Source of the DNA: Sphingomonadales bacterium
GTDB taxonomy: Bacteria; Pseudomonadota; Alphaproteobacteria; Sphingomonadales; Sphingomonadaceae
Assembly (NCBI GenBank): GCA_027491235.1
Contig: JAIXWO010000018.1
Location: 124,001-188,000, forward strand
Direction of reading: 5' to 3'
Length of the DNA: 64,000 nt
Shown in pieces: positions 16,303-24,972 of the stretch; position 1 is the stretch's first letter, and the number at the start of each line of letters is the position of its first letter. Below the pieces are notes generated by a model. It saw only the letters and a program-made list of their open reading frames with translations, made no database searches and had not been told where the DNA came from. A program made the translations under genes and the position numbers.

Positions 16303-17712
16303 ATGCGCGTTTCAAAACTGATTGCGGCGACGGTTCTCGCCGCCCTGTCGTCCACATCGATGGCGCAGACGCTGCGCCCCGATCAGGCGGCGTTCCGCGA
16401 ACTTTATAAGGAACTGGTCGAAACCAATACGACCCAGTCGGAAGGCAGTTGCACGCTGGCCTCTGAACGGATGGCCGCGCGCCTAAAGGCCGCCGGATTT
16501 GCGGATAGCGATATCACGCTGTTTGCAACGCCTGAAAAGCCGAAGGATGGCGGCCTTGTCGCGGTGCTCAAGGGCACATCCAAGACCGCCAAGCCGATCC
16601 TGCTGCTCGCCCATATCGACGTTGTCGAAGCGCGTCGGGCCGATTGGGTGCGTGATCCCTTCACGCTGATCGAGGAAGGCGGCTATTTCTACGCCCGTGG
16701 CGCCGCCGACGACAAGTCGCAGGCGGCGATCTGGACCGACGCCATGATCCGCTTCAAGAAGGAAGGCTTCAAGCCGAAGCGGACGGTGAAGCTCGCACTC
16801 ACCTGCGGTGAAGAGTCGGTCGGCGCGTTCAATGGCGCCGAATGGCTGGCGATCAACAAGCCGGACCTGATCGCGGCGGAATTCGCGCTCAACGAAGGCG
16901 GCGGCGGTCGTCTCGATACATCGGGCAAGAAGGTTTCACTGTCGATGCAGGTCGGCGAAAAGACCGTCCAGAACTACCTTCTGGAAACGACCAACCCCGG
17001 CGGACACAGCTCGGTTCCGCGGCCCGACAATGCGATCTATTCGCTGACGGCGGCCGTCACAAAGGTCGGGCAATATGAATTCCCGATCCAGTTCAGCGAC
17101 ACGACACGCACCTTCTTCAAGCGAACCGCCGAACTCACCGGCGGCGAGATGGGCAAGGCGCTGACCGCCGTGCTCGCCAATCCCGATGACAAGGCAGCCG
17201 ATGCCATCGTGTCCAAGGATGCGAGCTTCCATTCCATGCTGCGCACGACCTGCGTGGCCACCATGCTTGATGCCGGCCATGCGATGAATGCGCTGCCACA
17301 GCGCGCGCGTGCCGTCGTGAATTGCCGTGTCTTCCCCGGCGTTTCGGTCGATACCGTCAAGGCAGAGCTGGACCGCATCATTGGCGACCCTTCGGTGTCG
17401 GTCACGAAAATTGAACCGATCCGTCCCATGGCTGTTCCACCGCCACTTTCGCCCAAGGTCTTTGGCCCGGCGGAAAAGCTGGCTGCCAAGCACTTCCCCG
17501 GTGTGCCGATGATCCCTGTTATGTCCACGGGTGGCACCGATGCGCCGTATCTGTCGCTGGCGGGGATCCCGACCTACGGCATGCCCGGCATCTTCCAGCA
17601 ATTGGAAGGCAGCGGGGTGCATGGTTTGAATGAGCGGATTTCGGTGAAGTCGCTCTATGAGGGGCGCGACTATCTGTTCGCTCTCGCCAAGATCTACGCA
17701 AATCAGGACTAA
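16303..17712 (+). CDS. Exported M20-family metallopeptidase
   Basis: 469 residues with a signal peptide (LIAATVLAALSSTSMA, cleavage after Ala21). Zinc-site residues are H104 and D106 in LLAHIDVVEA, D136/D137 in GAADDKSQA, and the E170/E171 pair in TCGEESVGAFNGAEWL. A dimerisation domain (about 215-345) and STGGTDAPYLSLAGIP near the end complete the M20 layout. It probably acts on peptides or acylated amino acids in the periplasm. It lies between gcdH and a CoA-transferase gene with small gaps, so it belongs to the same operon. Confidence 0.88.
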   Translation: MRVSKLIAATVLAALSSTSMAQTLRPDQAAFRELYKELVETNTTQSEGSCTLASERMAARLKAAGFADSDITLFATPEKPKDGGLVAVLKGTSKTAKPILLLAHIDVVEARRADWVRDPFTLIEEGGYFYARGAADDKSQAAIWTDAMIRFKKEGFKPKRTVKLALTCGEESVGAFNGAEWLAINKPDLIAAEFALNEGGGGRLDTSGKKVSLSMQVGEKTVQNYLLETTNPGGHSSVPRPDNAIYSLTAAVTKVGQYEFPIQFSDTTRTFFKRTAELTGGEMGKALTAVLANPDDKAADAIVSKDASFHSMLRTTCVATMLDAGHAMNALPQRARAVVNCRVFPGVSVDTVKAELDRIIGDPSVSVTKIEPIRPMAVPPPLSPKVFGPAEKLAAKHFPGVPMIPVMSTGGTDAPYLSLAGIPTYGMPGIFQQLEGSGVHGLNERISVKSLYEGRDYLFALAKIYANQD

Positions 17713-17715
17713 TCC

Positions 17716-18909
17716 ATGACCAAGGCCCTTTCCGGCATCAAGGTGCTCGATCTGTCCCGCGTGTTGGCGGGGCCTTGGTGCACCCAGATGCTGGGGGATT
17801 TGGGTGCGGAGATCATCAAGATCGAGCAGCCCGGAAAGGGCGATGACACGCGCGGCTGGGGCCCGCCCTGGCATGGCGAGGGGGAGGAAAGGCTATCGGC
17901 CTATTACCTCTCCGCCAACCGCAACAAAAAGAGCGTGGCGATCGACATCTCCAAGCCAGAAGGTCAGGCGCTGATCCGCGAGATGGCGGCCAAGTGCGAT
18001 GTGCTGGTCGAGAATTTCAAGGTCGGCGGGCTGGAGAAATACGGGCTCGATTATGTGAGTCTGAAGGCACTCAATCCGCGGCTTGTCTATTGCTCGATCA
18101 CCGGTTTCGGCCATTCGGGTCCGCGCGCGCATCAGCCGGGGTACGACCTGATGGTGCAGGGCATGTCGGGCCTGATGAGCATCACCGGCGATCCTGCGGG
18201 TGAGCCGCAAAAGGTTGGCGTGGCGCTCGTCGATGTCATGACGGGGCTTCATGCCTGCATTGCGGTGCTCGCTGCGCTCAACCAGCGGCATGTGACGGGC
18301 CGGGGCCAGTTTATTGATATGGCGCTGCTGGATGTCGCCGTTTCAACGCTCGCGAATATCGGCCTCAACCAGCGCGTGACCGGCACAGCGCCCAAGCGGA
18401 TGGGCAATGCGCATTCCAGCGTCGTGCCCTATCAGGTCTTTGAGACAGCCGACGGGCATATGATTGTTGCGGTCGGCAATGACAGCCAGTTTGCGCACTT
18501 CGTGGGGGCATTGGGCTTGGCGTCGATGGCAGAGGACCCGCGTTACAAAACCAATTCCGCCCGCGTCGAGAACCGGGGCACGCTGATCCCACAACTCGCT
18601 GTCGCGATGAAGACGCAGACGACCGCCTATTGGGATGCCGCACTGGAGGCGGTCAACGTGCCCGCCGGGCCGATTAATGACATCGGACAGGCGCTCAACG
18701 ATCCACAGTCCGTGGCGCGTGGTCTGGCGACGATGGCAGGCAACCGTCCGGCCATTGCGAGCCCGCTGCGGTTGTCTGACTCCATGCCCGACGCCGGGAC
18801 GGAACCGCCGATGTTAGGGCAGAATACGGAGGAAGTTCTGCGGGCATTTCTGGGGCACAGCGACGCGGATTTGGACGCGCTGAAGGCGAGGGGTGTCTTG
18901 CCCTCCTAA
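17716..18909 (+). CDS. Class III CoA-transferase (CaiB/BaiF family), candidate succinyl-CoA:glutarate CoA-transferase
   Basis: 397 residues. Family motifs are KVLDLSRVLAGPWCTQMLGD, ADVIKIE-like AEIIKIEQPGKGDDTR, VLVENFKVGGLEKYGLDY and the active-site GYDLMVQGMSGLM with nucleophile D144. These enzymes move CoA between carboxylic acids. Being 3 bp after the M20 gene and in one operon with glutaryl-CoA dehydrogenase, it most likely activates glutarate, like mammalian SUGCT. Specificity is inferred from context only. Confidence 0.87.
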   Translation: MTKALSGIKVLDLSRVLAGPWCTQMLGDLGAEIIKIEQPGKGDDTRGWGPPWHGEGEERLSAYYLSANRNKKSVAIDISKPEGQALIREMAAKCDVLVENFKVGGLEKYGLDYVSLKALNPRLVYCSITGFGHSGPRAHQPGYDLMVQGMSGLMSITGDPAGEPQKVGVALVDVMTGLHACIAVLAALNQRHVTGRGQFIDMALLDVAVSTLANIGLNQRVTGTAPKRMGNAHSSVVPYQVFETADGHMIVAVGNDSQFAHFVGALGLASMAEDPRYKTNSARVENRGTLIPQLAVAMKTQTTAYWDAALEAVNVPAGPINDIGQALNDPQSVARGLATMAGNRPAIASPLRLSDSMPDAGTEPPMLGQNTEEVLRAFLGHSDADLDALKARGVLPS

Positions 18910-18910
18910 C

Positions 18911-19021
18911 CGTCATCCTGAACTTGTTTCAGGATCCATTCCGTGAAGGTTGGCATGAGTGCCAAAGGTCGAGATTACCCCAATCGCGAGGCATGGATGC
19001 TGAAACAAGTTCAGCATGACG
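18911..19021. repeat. REP-like inverted pair between convergent genes
   Basis: CGTCATCCTGAACTTGTTTC (18911 on) is mirrored by GAAACAAGTTCAGCATGACG (19002-19021), with about 60 bp between the arms. Each arm is itself a palindrome around TGAACTTGTTTCA. Elements of this sequence are frequent between genes in sphingomonads. It could end transcription from both sides. Confidence 0.75.
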
Positions 19022-19042
19022 AGGGGAGGGGAATGGGTCGGA

Positions 19043-20044
19043 TTACCCCACCGTCTGTTCAATCACCCCGAAGATCGGATGGTGCTTGTCATCCTCCATC
19101 CAGATGCGGACGGTATCGCCCTTTTTGAGGAAGGGCGTTTCGGGTTTCCCGCCGAGGATGGTTTCCACCGTCCGCACCTCGGCCAGACAGGAATAGCCCA
19201 CCCCACCCGCGCTGATCGGTTTGCCGGGGCCGCCATCGGCGCCGCGATTAGAAACGGTGCCCGAGCCGATGATCGTCCCCGCGCACAGGCTGCGTGTCTT
19301 GGCGGCGTGGGCGATCAGCTGGCCGAAGTCGAAGGTCATGTCGACGCCCGCGTCGGCGCGGCCGAGCGGCTGGCCGTTGAGATCAACGCAGAGCGCGCCG
19401 TGCAGCTTTCCGCCGTCCCACCGATCGCCCAGTGCGTCGGGTGCCACGAAAACGGGGGAGAAGGCGCTGGCCGGTTTGGATTGCAGGAAGCCGAAGCCCT
19501 TGGCGAGCTCATCAGGGATGAGGTTGCGCAGCGACACATCGTTGGTGAGGCCGACAAGGCGGATAAAGCCGCGCGCCTCGTCTGCGCTCACACCTTGCGG
19601 CACGTCGCCGGTGACGACGACGACTTCCGCCTCCATGTCGCAGCCCCAGGCTTCGTCCGCGAGCGGAATGGGATCGCGCGGGGCGAGGAAGCCATCGGAG
19701 CCGCCCTGATACATTAGCGGGTCATGCCAGAAGCTGTCGGGCATCTCGGCGCCTCGCGCCTGCCGGACGAGGGCGACATGGTTCACATAAGCGGAGCCGT
19801 CCGCCCATTGATAGGCGCGCGGCAAAGGCGATGCGGCATTGCGCTCATGAAAGCGCATCATCGGGATGGTTTCATGCGCCAGATCGGTTGCAAGGTTGCG
19901 GAGCAGCGGTTCTGCCATGTGCCAATCATCAAGGGCAGCTTGAAGCGTGGGGGCAATGTGCGAGGCGTCTGCACACCAAGCGAGATCGTCTGAAACAACA
20001 ACAAGGCGGCCATCACGTCCACCTTTTAGAGATCCGAGCTTCAT
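19043..20044 (-). CDS. Fumarylacetoacetate hydrolase (FAH) family protein
   Basis: 333 residues. The FAH-fold core is visible in DMEAEVVVVTGDVPQGV (metal-binding acidic cluster), LVGLTNDVSLRNLIPDELAKGFGFLQSKPASAFSP and the glycine-rich GSGTVSNRGADGGPG near the active site. The length and the Q-S-K-P motif resemble fumarylacetoacetases of aromatic degradation or bacterial homologues of FAHD2. It cleaves a C-C bond in a diketo acid; the exact substrate is uncertain. The chosen start MKLGSLKGG has AGGAGAG upstream. Confidence 0.85.
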   Translation of the reverse strand: MKLGSLKGGRDGRLVVVSDDLAWCADASHIAPTLQAALDDWHMAEPLLRNLATDLAHETIPMMRFHERNAASPLPRAYQWADGSAYVNHVALVRQARGAEMPDSFWHDPLMYQGGSDGFLAPRDPIPLADEAWGCDMEAEVVVVTGDVPQGVSADEARGFIRLVGLTNDVSLRNLIPDELAKGFGFLQSKPASAFSPVFVAPDALGDRWDGGKLHGALCVDLNGQPLGRADAGVDMTFDFGQLIAHAAKTRSLCAGTIIGSGTVSNRGADGGPGKPISAGGVGYSCLAEVRTVETILGGKPETPFLKKGDTVRIWMEDDKHHPIFGVIEQTVG

Positions 20045-20141
20045 GCGCCTCTCCTGTCTCATGGTATCCATCCGACTTGACGGACACACCCATTCATGGT
20101 GGCTTTGTCATCCGAAACGGGGCGCATTGAAAGGGGATTCG

Positions 20142-21071
20142 ATGGGGGCTGCCAGGAAACGATGGGGATGGGGCATTTTGGCGGCCGGATTGCTCGGCCT
20201 GTCCCCTCTATTCGCGCAGCGTGTGGACCCGAATGAGGAGGCCGCGCAGAAGGGGTTTATGACGGATGTGGGGCGGGCGCCCGCCTGGCATCTGACCCAG
20301 CTCAAGCGGATGTCAGCGGCGATTGCAGCGCTGAAGCCGCAACGGCCCGGCGTGGTGGACGCCTATGTTGTCGCTGTCGGGCTCGATTCAGATCCTGTCT
20401 TTGGGCGGGAGGCTGCCGAGGCCGCCAAGGTTCTGTCCCGCCGCTATGATGCCGAAGGCCGCACGCTTCTGCTGGCCGCAGGCGGCGGCGCAGGGCCGGT
20501 GCCAAATGGGTCGCCCGCCAACCTCCAGACGGCATTGGCTGCGGTTGCCGGGCTGATGGACGCCAAGGAAGATGTGCTCCTGCTCTACACCACTTCGCAC
20601 GGCGCGCCGAAGGTTGGCATCGTCTATAAGGATGGTGAGAACGGCTATGGCTATATCGCGCCGAAGAACCTTGCCGCGACCCTGAACGGGCTGGGCATCC
20701 ACAATCGGATGGTCCTGATTTCAGCCTGCTATTCGGGCATCTTCATTCCTGATCTGGTGGATGATGATACGGTGCTGATTACAGCTGCATCGCCGGTGAC
20801 GACCTCGTTCGGCTGTGCGCCCGCCAATGATTGGACGTTCTTTGGCGATGCGCTCATCAACAATGCGTTCCGGGCACCGGCCAAGCTTGATGAGGCGATG
20901 GGGCAGGCGCTGTCGCTGATTGGAGGTTGGGAGAGGATGCGCGGCCTGCCGGCCTCCAACCCACAGTTTTTTGTGGGGGCACGTGCACGGGGATGGCTGA
21001 CATCGCTTGAGGCGCGGACGCCTGTGACGACAACGCCCAAAGTGGGGCGACCTGCTATTGAAGAGAAATAG
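20142..21071 (+). CDS. Exported C13-family (legumain/caspase-like) cysteine peptidase
   Basis: 309 residues with a signal peptide (ILAAGLLGLSPLFA, cleavage after Ala25). The caspase/legumain-fold dyad is clear: H153 in LLLYTTSHGAPK and C196 in VLISACYSGIFIPDL. TAASPVTTSFGC and NDWTFFGDALINNAF follow, as in bacterial C13 proteins. Peptidases of this group cut after Asn or Asp; bacterial roles are mostly unknown. The longer in-frame start at 19947 runs into the divergent FAH gene and was rejected. AAAGGGG precedes the chosen ATG. Confidence 0.85.
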   Translation: MGAARKRWGWGILAAGLLGLSPLFAQRVDPNEEAAQKGFMTDVGRAPAWHLTQLKRMSAAIAALKPQRPGVVDAYVVAVGLDSDPVFGREAAEAAKVLSRRYDAEGRTLLLAAGGGAGPVPNGSPANLQTALAAVAGLMDAKEDVLLLYTTSHGAPKVGIVYKDGENGYGYIAPKNLAATLNGLGIHNRMVLISACYSGIFIPDLVDDDTVLITAASPVTTSFGCAPANDWTFFGDALINNAFRAPAKLDEAMGQALSLIGGWERMRGLPASNPQFFVGARARGWLTSLEARTPVTTTPKVGRPAIEEK

Positions 21072-21074
21072 GAC

Positions 21075-21091
21075 AACGCCCTAAGAGCGTT
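21075..21091 (+). promoter_or_regulatory. Dyad just upstream of the MarR gene
   Basis: AACGC-CCTAAGA-GCGTT, 3 bp before the start codon and overlapping the ribosome site. It may be an autoregulatory operator for the MarR protein. Weak evidence. Confidence 0.3.
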
Positions 21092-21094
21092 CTT

Positions 21095-21532
21095 ATGTCC
21101 TCGCTCACCCTTGAAGAATTTGTGCCCTATCGGCTGTCGGTCGCGTCCAATGCCGTGTCGACACGCATCTCCCAAAGCTACCGCAAGCGCTTCAAGCTGA
21201 AAGTCGCGGAATGGCGGCTGATCGCCATCCTTGCCGAAACCGCGCGTATGACGCCGCAGGACATCGGCAAGGCGGGGGAATTGGATAAGATCACCGTCAG
21301 TCGGGCGGCGTCTGCGCTGCTGAAGCGGGGGCTGGTGGCGCAGGATCGTAATCCGGAAGATGGCCGTTCGCACTTTTTGTCGCTGACTGCAGAGGGCAAG
21401 GCGCTTTACGAACAGATTGTACCGGCGGCCAAAGGAATGGAGGAGGCGCTGCTCGCAAAATTCTCGGCCGAGGACCGTGCACGGCTCGTTTCGCTGCTCC
21501 GTCAGATCGAAGACGCTGCAAATTCCACTTGA
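21095..21532 (+). CDS. MarR-family transcriptional regulator
   Basis: 145 residues. The winged-helix core reads LKVAEWRLIAILAETARMTPQ, then ITVSRAASALLKRGLVAQD, then DGRSHFLSLTAEGKALYEQI (the wing). MarR dimers usually repress adjacent catabolic or efflux genes until an aromatic or CoA-type ligand binds. It lies 56 bp upstream of an acyl-CoA dehydrogenase gene in the same direction, with a 16-bp palindrome between them, so that dehydrogenase is its likely target. Confidence 0.9.
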   Translation: MSSLTLEEFVPYRLSVASNAVSTRISQSYRKRFKLKVAEWRLIAILAETARMTPQDIGKAGELDKITVSRAASALLKRGLVAQDRNPEDGRSHFLSLTAEGKALYEQIVPAAKGMEEALLAKFSAEDRARLVSLLRQIEDAANST

Positions 21533-21544
21533 CGTAAGCGTCAA
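21529..21544 (+). promoter_or_regulatory. Palindrome TTGACG-N4-CGTCAA upstream of the acyl-CoA dehydrogenase gene
   Basis: A perfect 6-4-6 inverted repeat overlapping the MarR stop codon, 45 bp before the dehydrogenase start. It resembles sites of LiuR (MerR family), which controls branched-chain amino acid and fatty acid breakdown, but it could equally be a MarR site or part of a -35 box (TTGACG). Confidence 0.45.
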
Positions 21545-21588
21545 CTTGGGGATTCCAGTTGGGTCATAACTCCAGCAAAGGATGCCCC

Positions 21589-22743
21589 ATGTCGCTCGAC
21601 GCCCTGCACCGCACCGCATATACCGAAGATCACGAAGCATTCCGTTCGACCGTGCGCCAGTTTGTGGCGAAGGAAATCGAACCCAATGCCGACAAATGGG
21701 ACGCGGAAGGCCTTGTGCCCAAGGACGTATGGCCCAAGGCTGGTGAACTCGGCCTGCTGTGCCCGACCGTTCCGGAGGCCTATGGCGGGCTTGGGCTCGA
21801 CTTCGGCTATAACTCCATCATCAATGAAGAGTTTGGCTACAACACCGATGTCGCCACCGGCTTCTCGCTGCAGACCGATATCGTTGCCAACTACCTGATC
21901 GAATATGGCTCTGAAGAGCAGAAGGCGCATTGGCTCCCGAAGATGGTGTCGGGCGAGATCGTCACAGCGATCGCGATGACCGAACCTGGCACCGGATCTG
22001 ACCTTCAGGGGATGCGGACCACCGCGAAGAAGGACGGCAACCATTATGTGATCAACGGGGCCAAGACCTACATCACCAATGGCCAAAATGCGGACCTGAT
22101 CCTCGTGTGCGTCAAGACAGACCCCGATGCGCAGCCCGCCTATAAGGGCGTGTCCATCGTTCTGGTCGAAGCCGACCGGGAAGGCTTTAAGCGCGGCCGC
22201 AACCTCGACAAAATCGGTCTGGATGCGGCGGATACGTCGGAGCTTTTCTTTGAAGATGTGCGCGTGCCGATCACCAACTGCCTTGGCGAAGAGGGCATGG
22301 GCTTCATCTACCTGATGACGGAGCTTCCGCAGGAGCGTCTGTCGATCGCCATCGGCGCGCAGGCTGCGGCCCAACGCACTTTTGACCAGACGGTGGAGTT
22401 CGTGCGGGAACGCAAAGCCTTCGGCAAACCGATCTTGGATTTCCAGAATACGCGTTTCGTCCTCGCCGATCTCAAGACCAAGTTGCAGGTGGGCTGGGCG
22501 CATATTGATTGGGCGCTCGCCCGTCATCTGAAGCGCGAACTGACCCCGGAAGAAGCCTCATCGGCGAAGCTCTGGCACACCGAATTGCAGGGCGAAATGG
22601 TCGACAAGTGTCTCCAGCTGCATGGCGGCGCGGGCTTCATGAACGAATATCCGATCGCCAAGCAGTTCCGTGGCGCGCGCGTGACCCGCATTTTCGGCGG
22701 CACGAGCGAAATCATGAAGGAACTTATTGGTCGCAAACTCTAA
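21589..22743 (+). CDS. Acyl-CoA dehydrogenase
   Basis: 384 residues. Flavin and substrate motifs are AIAMTEPGTGSDLQGMRTTA, NGAKTYITNG, VRERKAFGKPILDFQNTRF and, at the C-terminus, LHGGAGFMNEYPIAKQFRGARVTRIFGGTSEIMKELIGR in parts; the catalytic Glu is in the GTSEI segment. It introduces the alpha,beta double bond in an acyl-CoA, with electrons going to ETF. Chain-length or branched specificity cannot be read from sequence. GCAAAGGA precedes the ATG. Confidence 0.92.
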   Translation: MSLDALHRTAYTEDHEAFRSTVRQFVAKEIEPNADKWDAEGLVPKDVWPKAGELGLLCPTVPEAYGGLGLDFGYNSIINEEFGYNTDVATGFSLQTDIVANYLIEYGSEEQKAHWLPKMVSGEIVTAIAMTEPGTGSDLQGMRTTAKKDGNHYVINGAKTYITNGQNADLILVCVKTDPDAQPAYKGVSIVLVEADREGFKRGRNLDKIGLDAADTSELFFEDVRVPITNCLGEEGMGFIYLMTELPQERLSIAIGAQAAAQRTFDQTVEFVRERKAFGKPILDFQNTRFVLADLKTKLQVGWAHIDWALARHLKRELTPEEASSAKLWHTELQGEMVDKCLQLHGGAGFMNEYPIAKQFRGARVTRIFGGTSEIMKELIGRKL

Positions 22744-22755
22744 ATTTTGAAACAG

Positions 22756-22799
22756 AAACGGCGGCCGTCCGGACCTTGAAGGTTCGGGCGGCCGTTTTC
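22756..22799 (+). terminator. Hairpin terminator after the acyl-CoA dehydrogenase gene
   Basis: AAACGGC and CCGTTTT form the base of a long imperfect stem with an inner CCTTGAAGG tip, followed by the T run TTTTC. It separates the dehydrogenase gene from rlmB. Confidence 0.75.
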
Positions 22800-22845
22800 G
22801 ATTCTGCCCCTAGCCAAATCGCATCCAATCCGCGACAAGCGCGCC

Positions 22846-23601
22846 ATGCGTAAGGGTCATCGTCCATCAAAGCCGCCGTCAAATCGTCCACGTTTTTGGG
22901 GAAAGCACGCCGTATATGCGGCGCTCGACAACCCGAACCGGGTATCCCGCAAATTATGGGCCACGCGCGAAGCCGCGTCGGCGATTGTCATTCCTGACGG
23001 GCTTACCGTCGCTTTTGCCGATGTGGCGGATCTGGGCCGCATGGTTCCTAATGATGCGCCGCATCAGGGCCTTGTGCTCGATGTCGATCCTTTGGAGGAC
23101 GTCTGGCTCGGCGACCTTCTGGCCGATGGTGCAAATGACACCCGTCCTATTTTGGTGCTCGATCAGGTCACAGACCCGCATAATGTTGGCGCGATCCTGC
23201 GGTCGGCTGCCGCCTTTGATGCGCTGGGAATCGTCACGCAAGACCGGCATGCGCCGCCGGAGGGCGGGGCATTGGCCAAAGCTGCCTCGGGCGCTTTGGA
23301 AATCGTGCCTTGGGTGCGTGTCGTCAATCTTGCCCGTGCGCTTGATGATATCGGCGACGCCGGCTACTGGCGCATTGGCCTGACGGGACATACGGACCGG
23401 TTGCTCGGCGATGCAATTGGCATGGCGAAAGTCGCACTTGTGCTGGGTGCGGAAGGGGAAGGTATGCGCCAGAACACCGAGGCGCACTGTGATGAACTGG
23501 CCAAGCTGCCGATCAGCCCGAAGGCGGAAAGCCTAAACGTATCCAACGCCGCAGCCATTGCTCTTTACGCGGCCGCAACCGGACGAGGAGGAAACGAATG
23601 A
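22846..23601 (+). CDS. rlmB: 23S rRNA (guanosine-2'-O-)-methyltransferase RlmB (TrmH/SpoU family)
   Basis: 251 residues. An N-terminal substrate-binding part (FWGKHAVYAALDNPNRVSRKL) is followed by the SPOUT knot with the three family motifs: VLDQVTDPHNVGAILRSAAAF, ALVLGAEGEGMRQ and LPISPKAESLNVSNAAAIAL. RlmB methylates the 2'-OH of G2251 in the peptidyl-transferase centre; related TrmH proteins methylate tRNA G18, so the target is likely but not certain. It overlaps the lipoprotein gene by ATGA. Confidence 0.88.
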   Translation: MRKGHRPSKPPSNRPRFWGKHAVYAALDNPNRVSRKLWATREAASAIVIPDGLTVAFADVADLGRMVPNDAPHQGLVLDVDPLEDVWLGDLLADGANDTRPILVLDQVTDPHNVGAILRSAAAFDALGIVTQDRHAPPEGGALAKAASGALEIVPWVRVVNLARALDDIGDAGYWRIGLTGHTDRLLGDAIGMAKVALVLGAEGEGMRQNTEAHCDELAKLPISPKAESLNVSNAAAIALYAAATGRGGNE

Positions 23602-24515
23602 AGATCATCCGCACCCTGGGCGTGCTGGCAGCATCCACGATGCTGTCCGGTTGTTTTCTGGTTCCCGGTAAGTTCGGTGCGGATGTCGACATACGAAAGG
23701 CGGGTGACTTTACCGTTGCCTATAAGGGCGAAATCATCTTCCAGATGCCCGATGACTTTATGGGCAGCAAAATGAAGCCCAAACCGTGGGATGACGCCTT
23801 CGCCACTTGCTATGCCAGCGGGCGCACCATGACCGACGAATATGCGTCAGCAGAAACGCACGAAGCAGCCATTAAGGGCGCGGAAGACGGTTCTATCGAC
23901 GGTCAGGATGATGACACACGCGAAGTCGCCTGTTCCGCCAAGCAGATTGCCGAACTTCGCAAAACATACGAAGCCGATAAGGCCGAGGCTGCGGCCAAGA
24001 AGGCCGAAGAATCTGATAAGATGGCGCAGATGTTCGGCTTTTCCGGCAGCGGCGATGAAGCCAACCAGAAGTTCGCAGCCGCCCTTATGAAGTATGAGGG
24101 CTGGAAGAATGTGACCTACAAGGGGAAGGGCACGTTTGACGTCGACTACCGCTACACCGGCAAGCTGACGCATGACTATGTGTTCCCGATCTTCCCGAAG
24201 ATGGACATGATCTTCCCGTTCATCATGGTCCGCAAGCGGGCTGATGGCGCGGTGATGGTCACCGCCCCCTCGCTGATCGGCGGCGGCATGAAGGCGCTGG
24301 CGGGACGCGCAAAGATGCTGGGGGATCTGTCCGGATCGAAGGACATACCGCAGTCCCCGCAGACTCAGGGCCTGTTCACGGTCACGACCGATGGCGAGAT
24401 CCTCAGCAACAATAGTGAGGACGGCCCGTCTGCGGATCCCAAGGGCAAAAAGGTCGTCTGGGATGTGAACCCCATGACAGACCGGCTTCCTGAGGTGCTC
24501 ATCAAGATCAAATGA
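23598..24515 (+). CDS. Predicted lipoprotein, unknown function
   Basis: 305 residues. A lipoprotein signal ends in the lipobox LSGC (Cys19). A charged Ala/Lys/Glu-rich helix (about 118-150) lies in the middle, followed by WKNVTYKGKGTFDVDYRYTG and a beta-rich C-terminal part. I do not recognise a named family; similar proteins exist in sphingomonads as conserved hypotheticals. It is co-translated with rlmB and followed by a strong terminator. Confidence 0.75.
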   Translation: MKIIRTLGVLAASTMLSGCFLVPGKFGADVDIRKAGDFTVAYKGEIIFQMPDDFMGSKMKPKPWDDAFATCYASGRTMTDEYASAETHEAAIKGAEDGSIDGQDDDTREVACSAKQIAELRKTYEADKAEAAAKKAEESDKMAQMFGFSGSGDEANQKFAAALMKYEGWKNVTYKGKGTFDVDYRYTGKLTHDYVFPIFPKMDMIFPFIMVRKRADGAVMVTAPSLIGGGMKALAGRAKMLGDLSGSKDIPQSPQTQGLFTVTTDGEILSNNSEDGPSADPKGKKVVWDVNPMTDRLPEVLIKIK

Positions 24516-24545
24516 AAAAAAGCCCCGGGGTGAACCGGGGCTTCT
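24515..24545. terminator. Bidirectional terminator between convergent genes
   Basis: A stem AAGCCCCGG/CCGGGGCTT with loop GGTGAA, preceded by seven A (so T on the minus strand) and followed by CTT. It serves mainly the minus-strand ferredoxin gene as well as the lipoprotein gene. Confidence 0.8.
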
Positions 24546-24574
24546 CATTCCTCGCTTGGAAAGAAGGCTAAGCC

Positions 24575-24892
24575 TTAGTCTTCCTGCGCAATCGTGACCT
24601 TCAGGCCATCCAGCGCAGCCTTAAAGTGGATCTGGCAGGACAGGCGCGATGTCGCGTCGCGGTGGGCCGAGCTGTCGAGCAGGTCATTCTCGTCTTCGCT
24701 CATCGGATCGACCTTGTCCGCAAAAGCGGCGTCGACATGGATGTGGCACGTCGCGCAAGAGCAGCAACCGCCGCACAAAGCGAGCAACTCATCAAATCCG
24801 GAATCACGGATGATTTCCATGACCGACAGGCCTTCCTGACCGTCAACTTCCTTTTCGGTACCGTCGCGCGTCACAACTACCAGCTTTGCCAT
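24575..24892 (-). CDS. [2Fe-2S] ferredoxin, adrenodoxin type
   Basis: 105 residues. The cluster ligands follow the vertebrate/ISC ferredoxin pattern C-x5-C-x2-C-...-C: C40, C46, C49 and C86 (LSCQIHF). Two additional cysteines (C43, C44) lie in the loop [10 protein letters not shown]. Such ferredoxins pass electrons to cytochromes P450 or Fe-S assembly and are frequent in sphingomonads. No P450 or reductase gene is adjacent, so the partner is unknown. Confidence 0.92.
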   Translation of the reverse strand: MAKLVVVTRDGTEKEVDGQEGLSVMEIIRDSGFDELLALCGGCCSCATCHIHVDAAFADKVDPMSEDENDLLDSSAHRDATSRLSCQIHFKAALDGLKVTIAQED

Positions 24893-24972
24893 GCTCTTTC
24901 CTCTTGATCCCGTGTCTAAGCTTCGCCAGCGTCGCTAGCCGCGCCAAAGGCACAGATCAAGGGACGAGTTTG

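Noticed and set aside
21541-22527. 328-codon minus-strand frame opposite the acyl-CoA dehydrogenase gene
   Set aside because: Shadow frame; the plus-strand gene has full family motifs.
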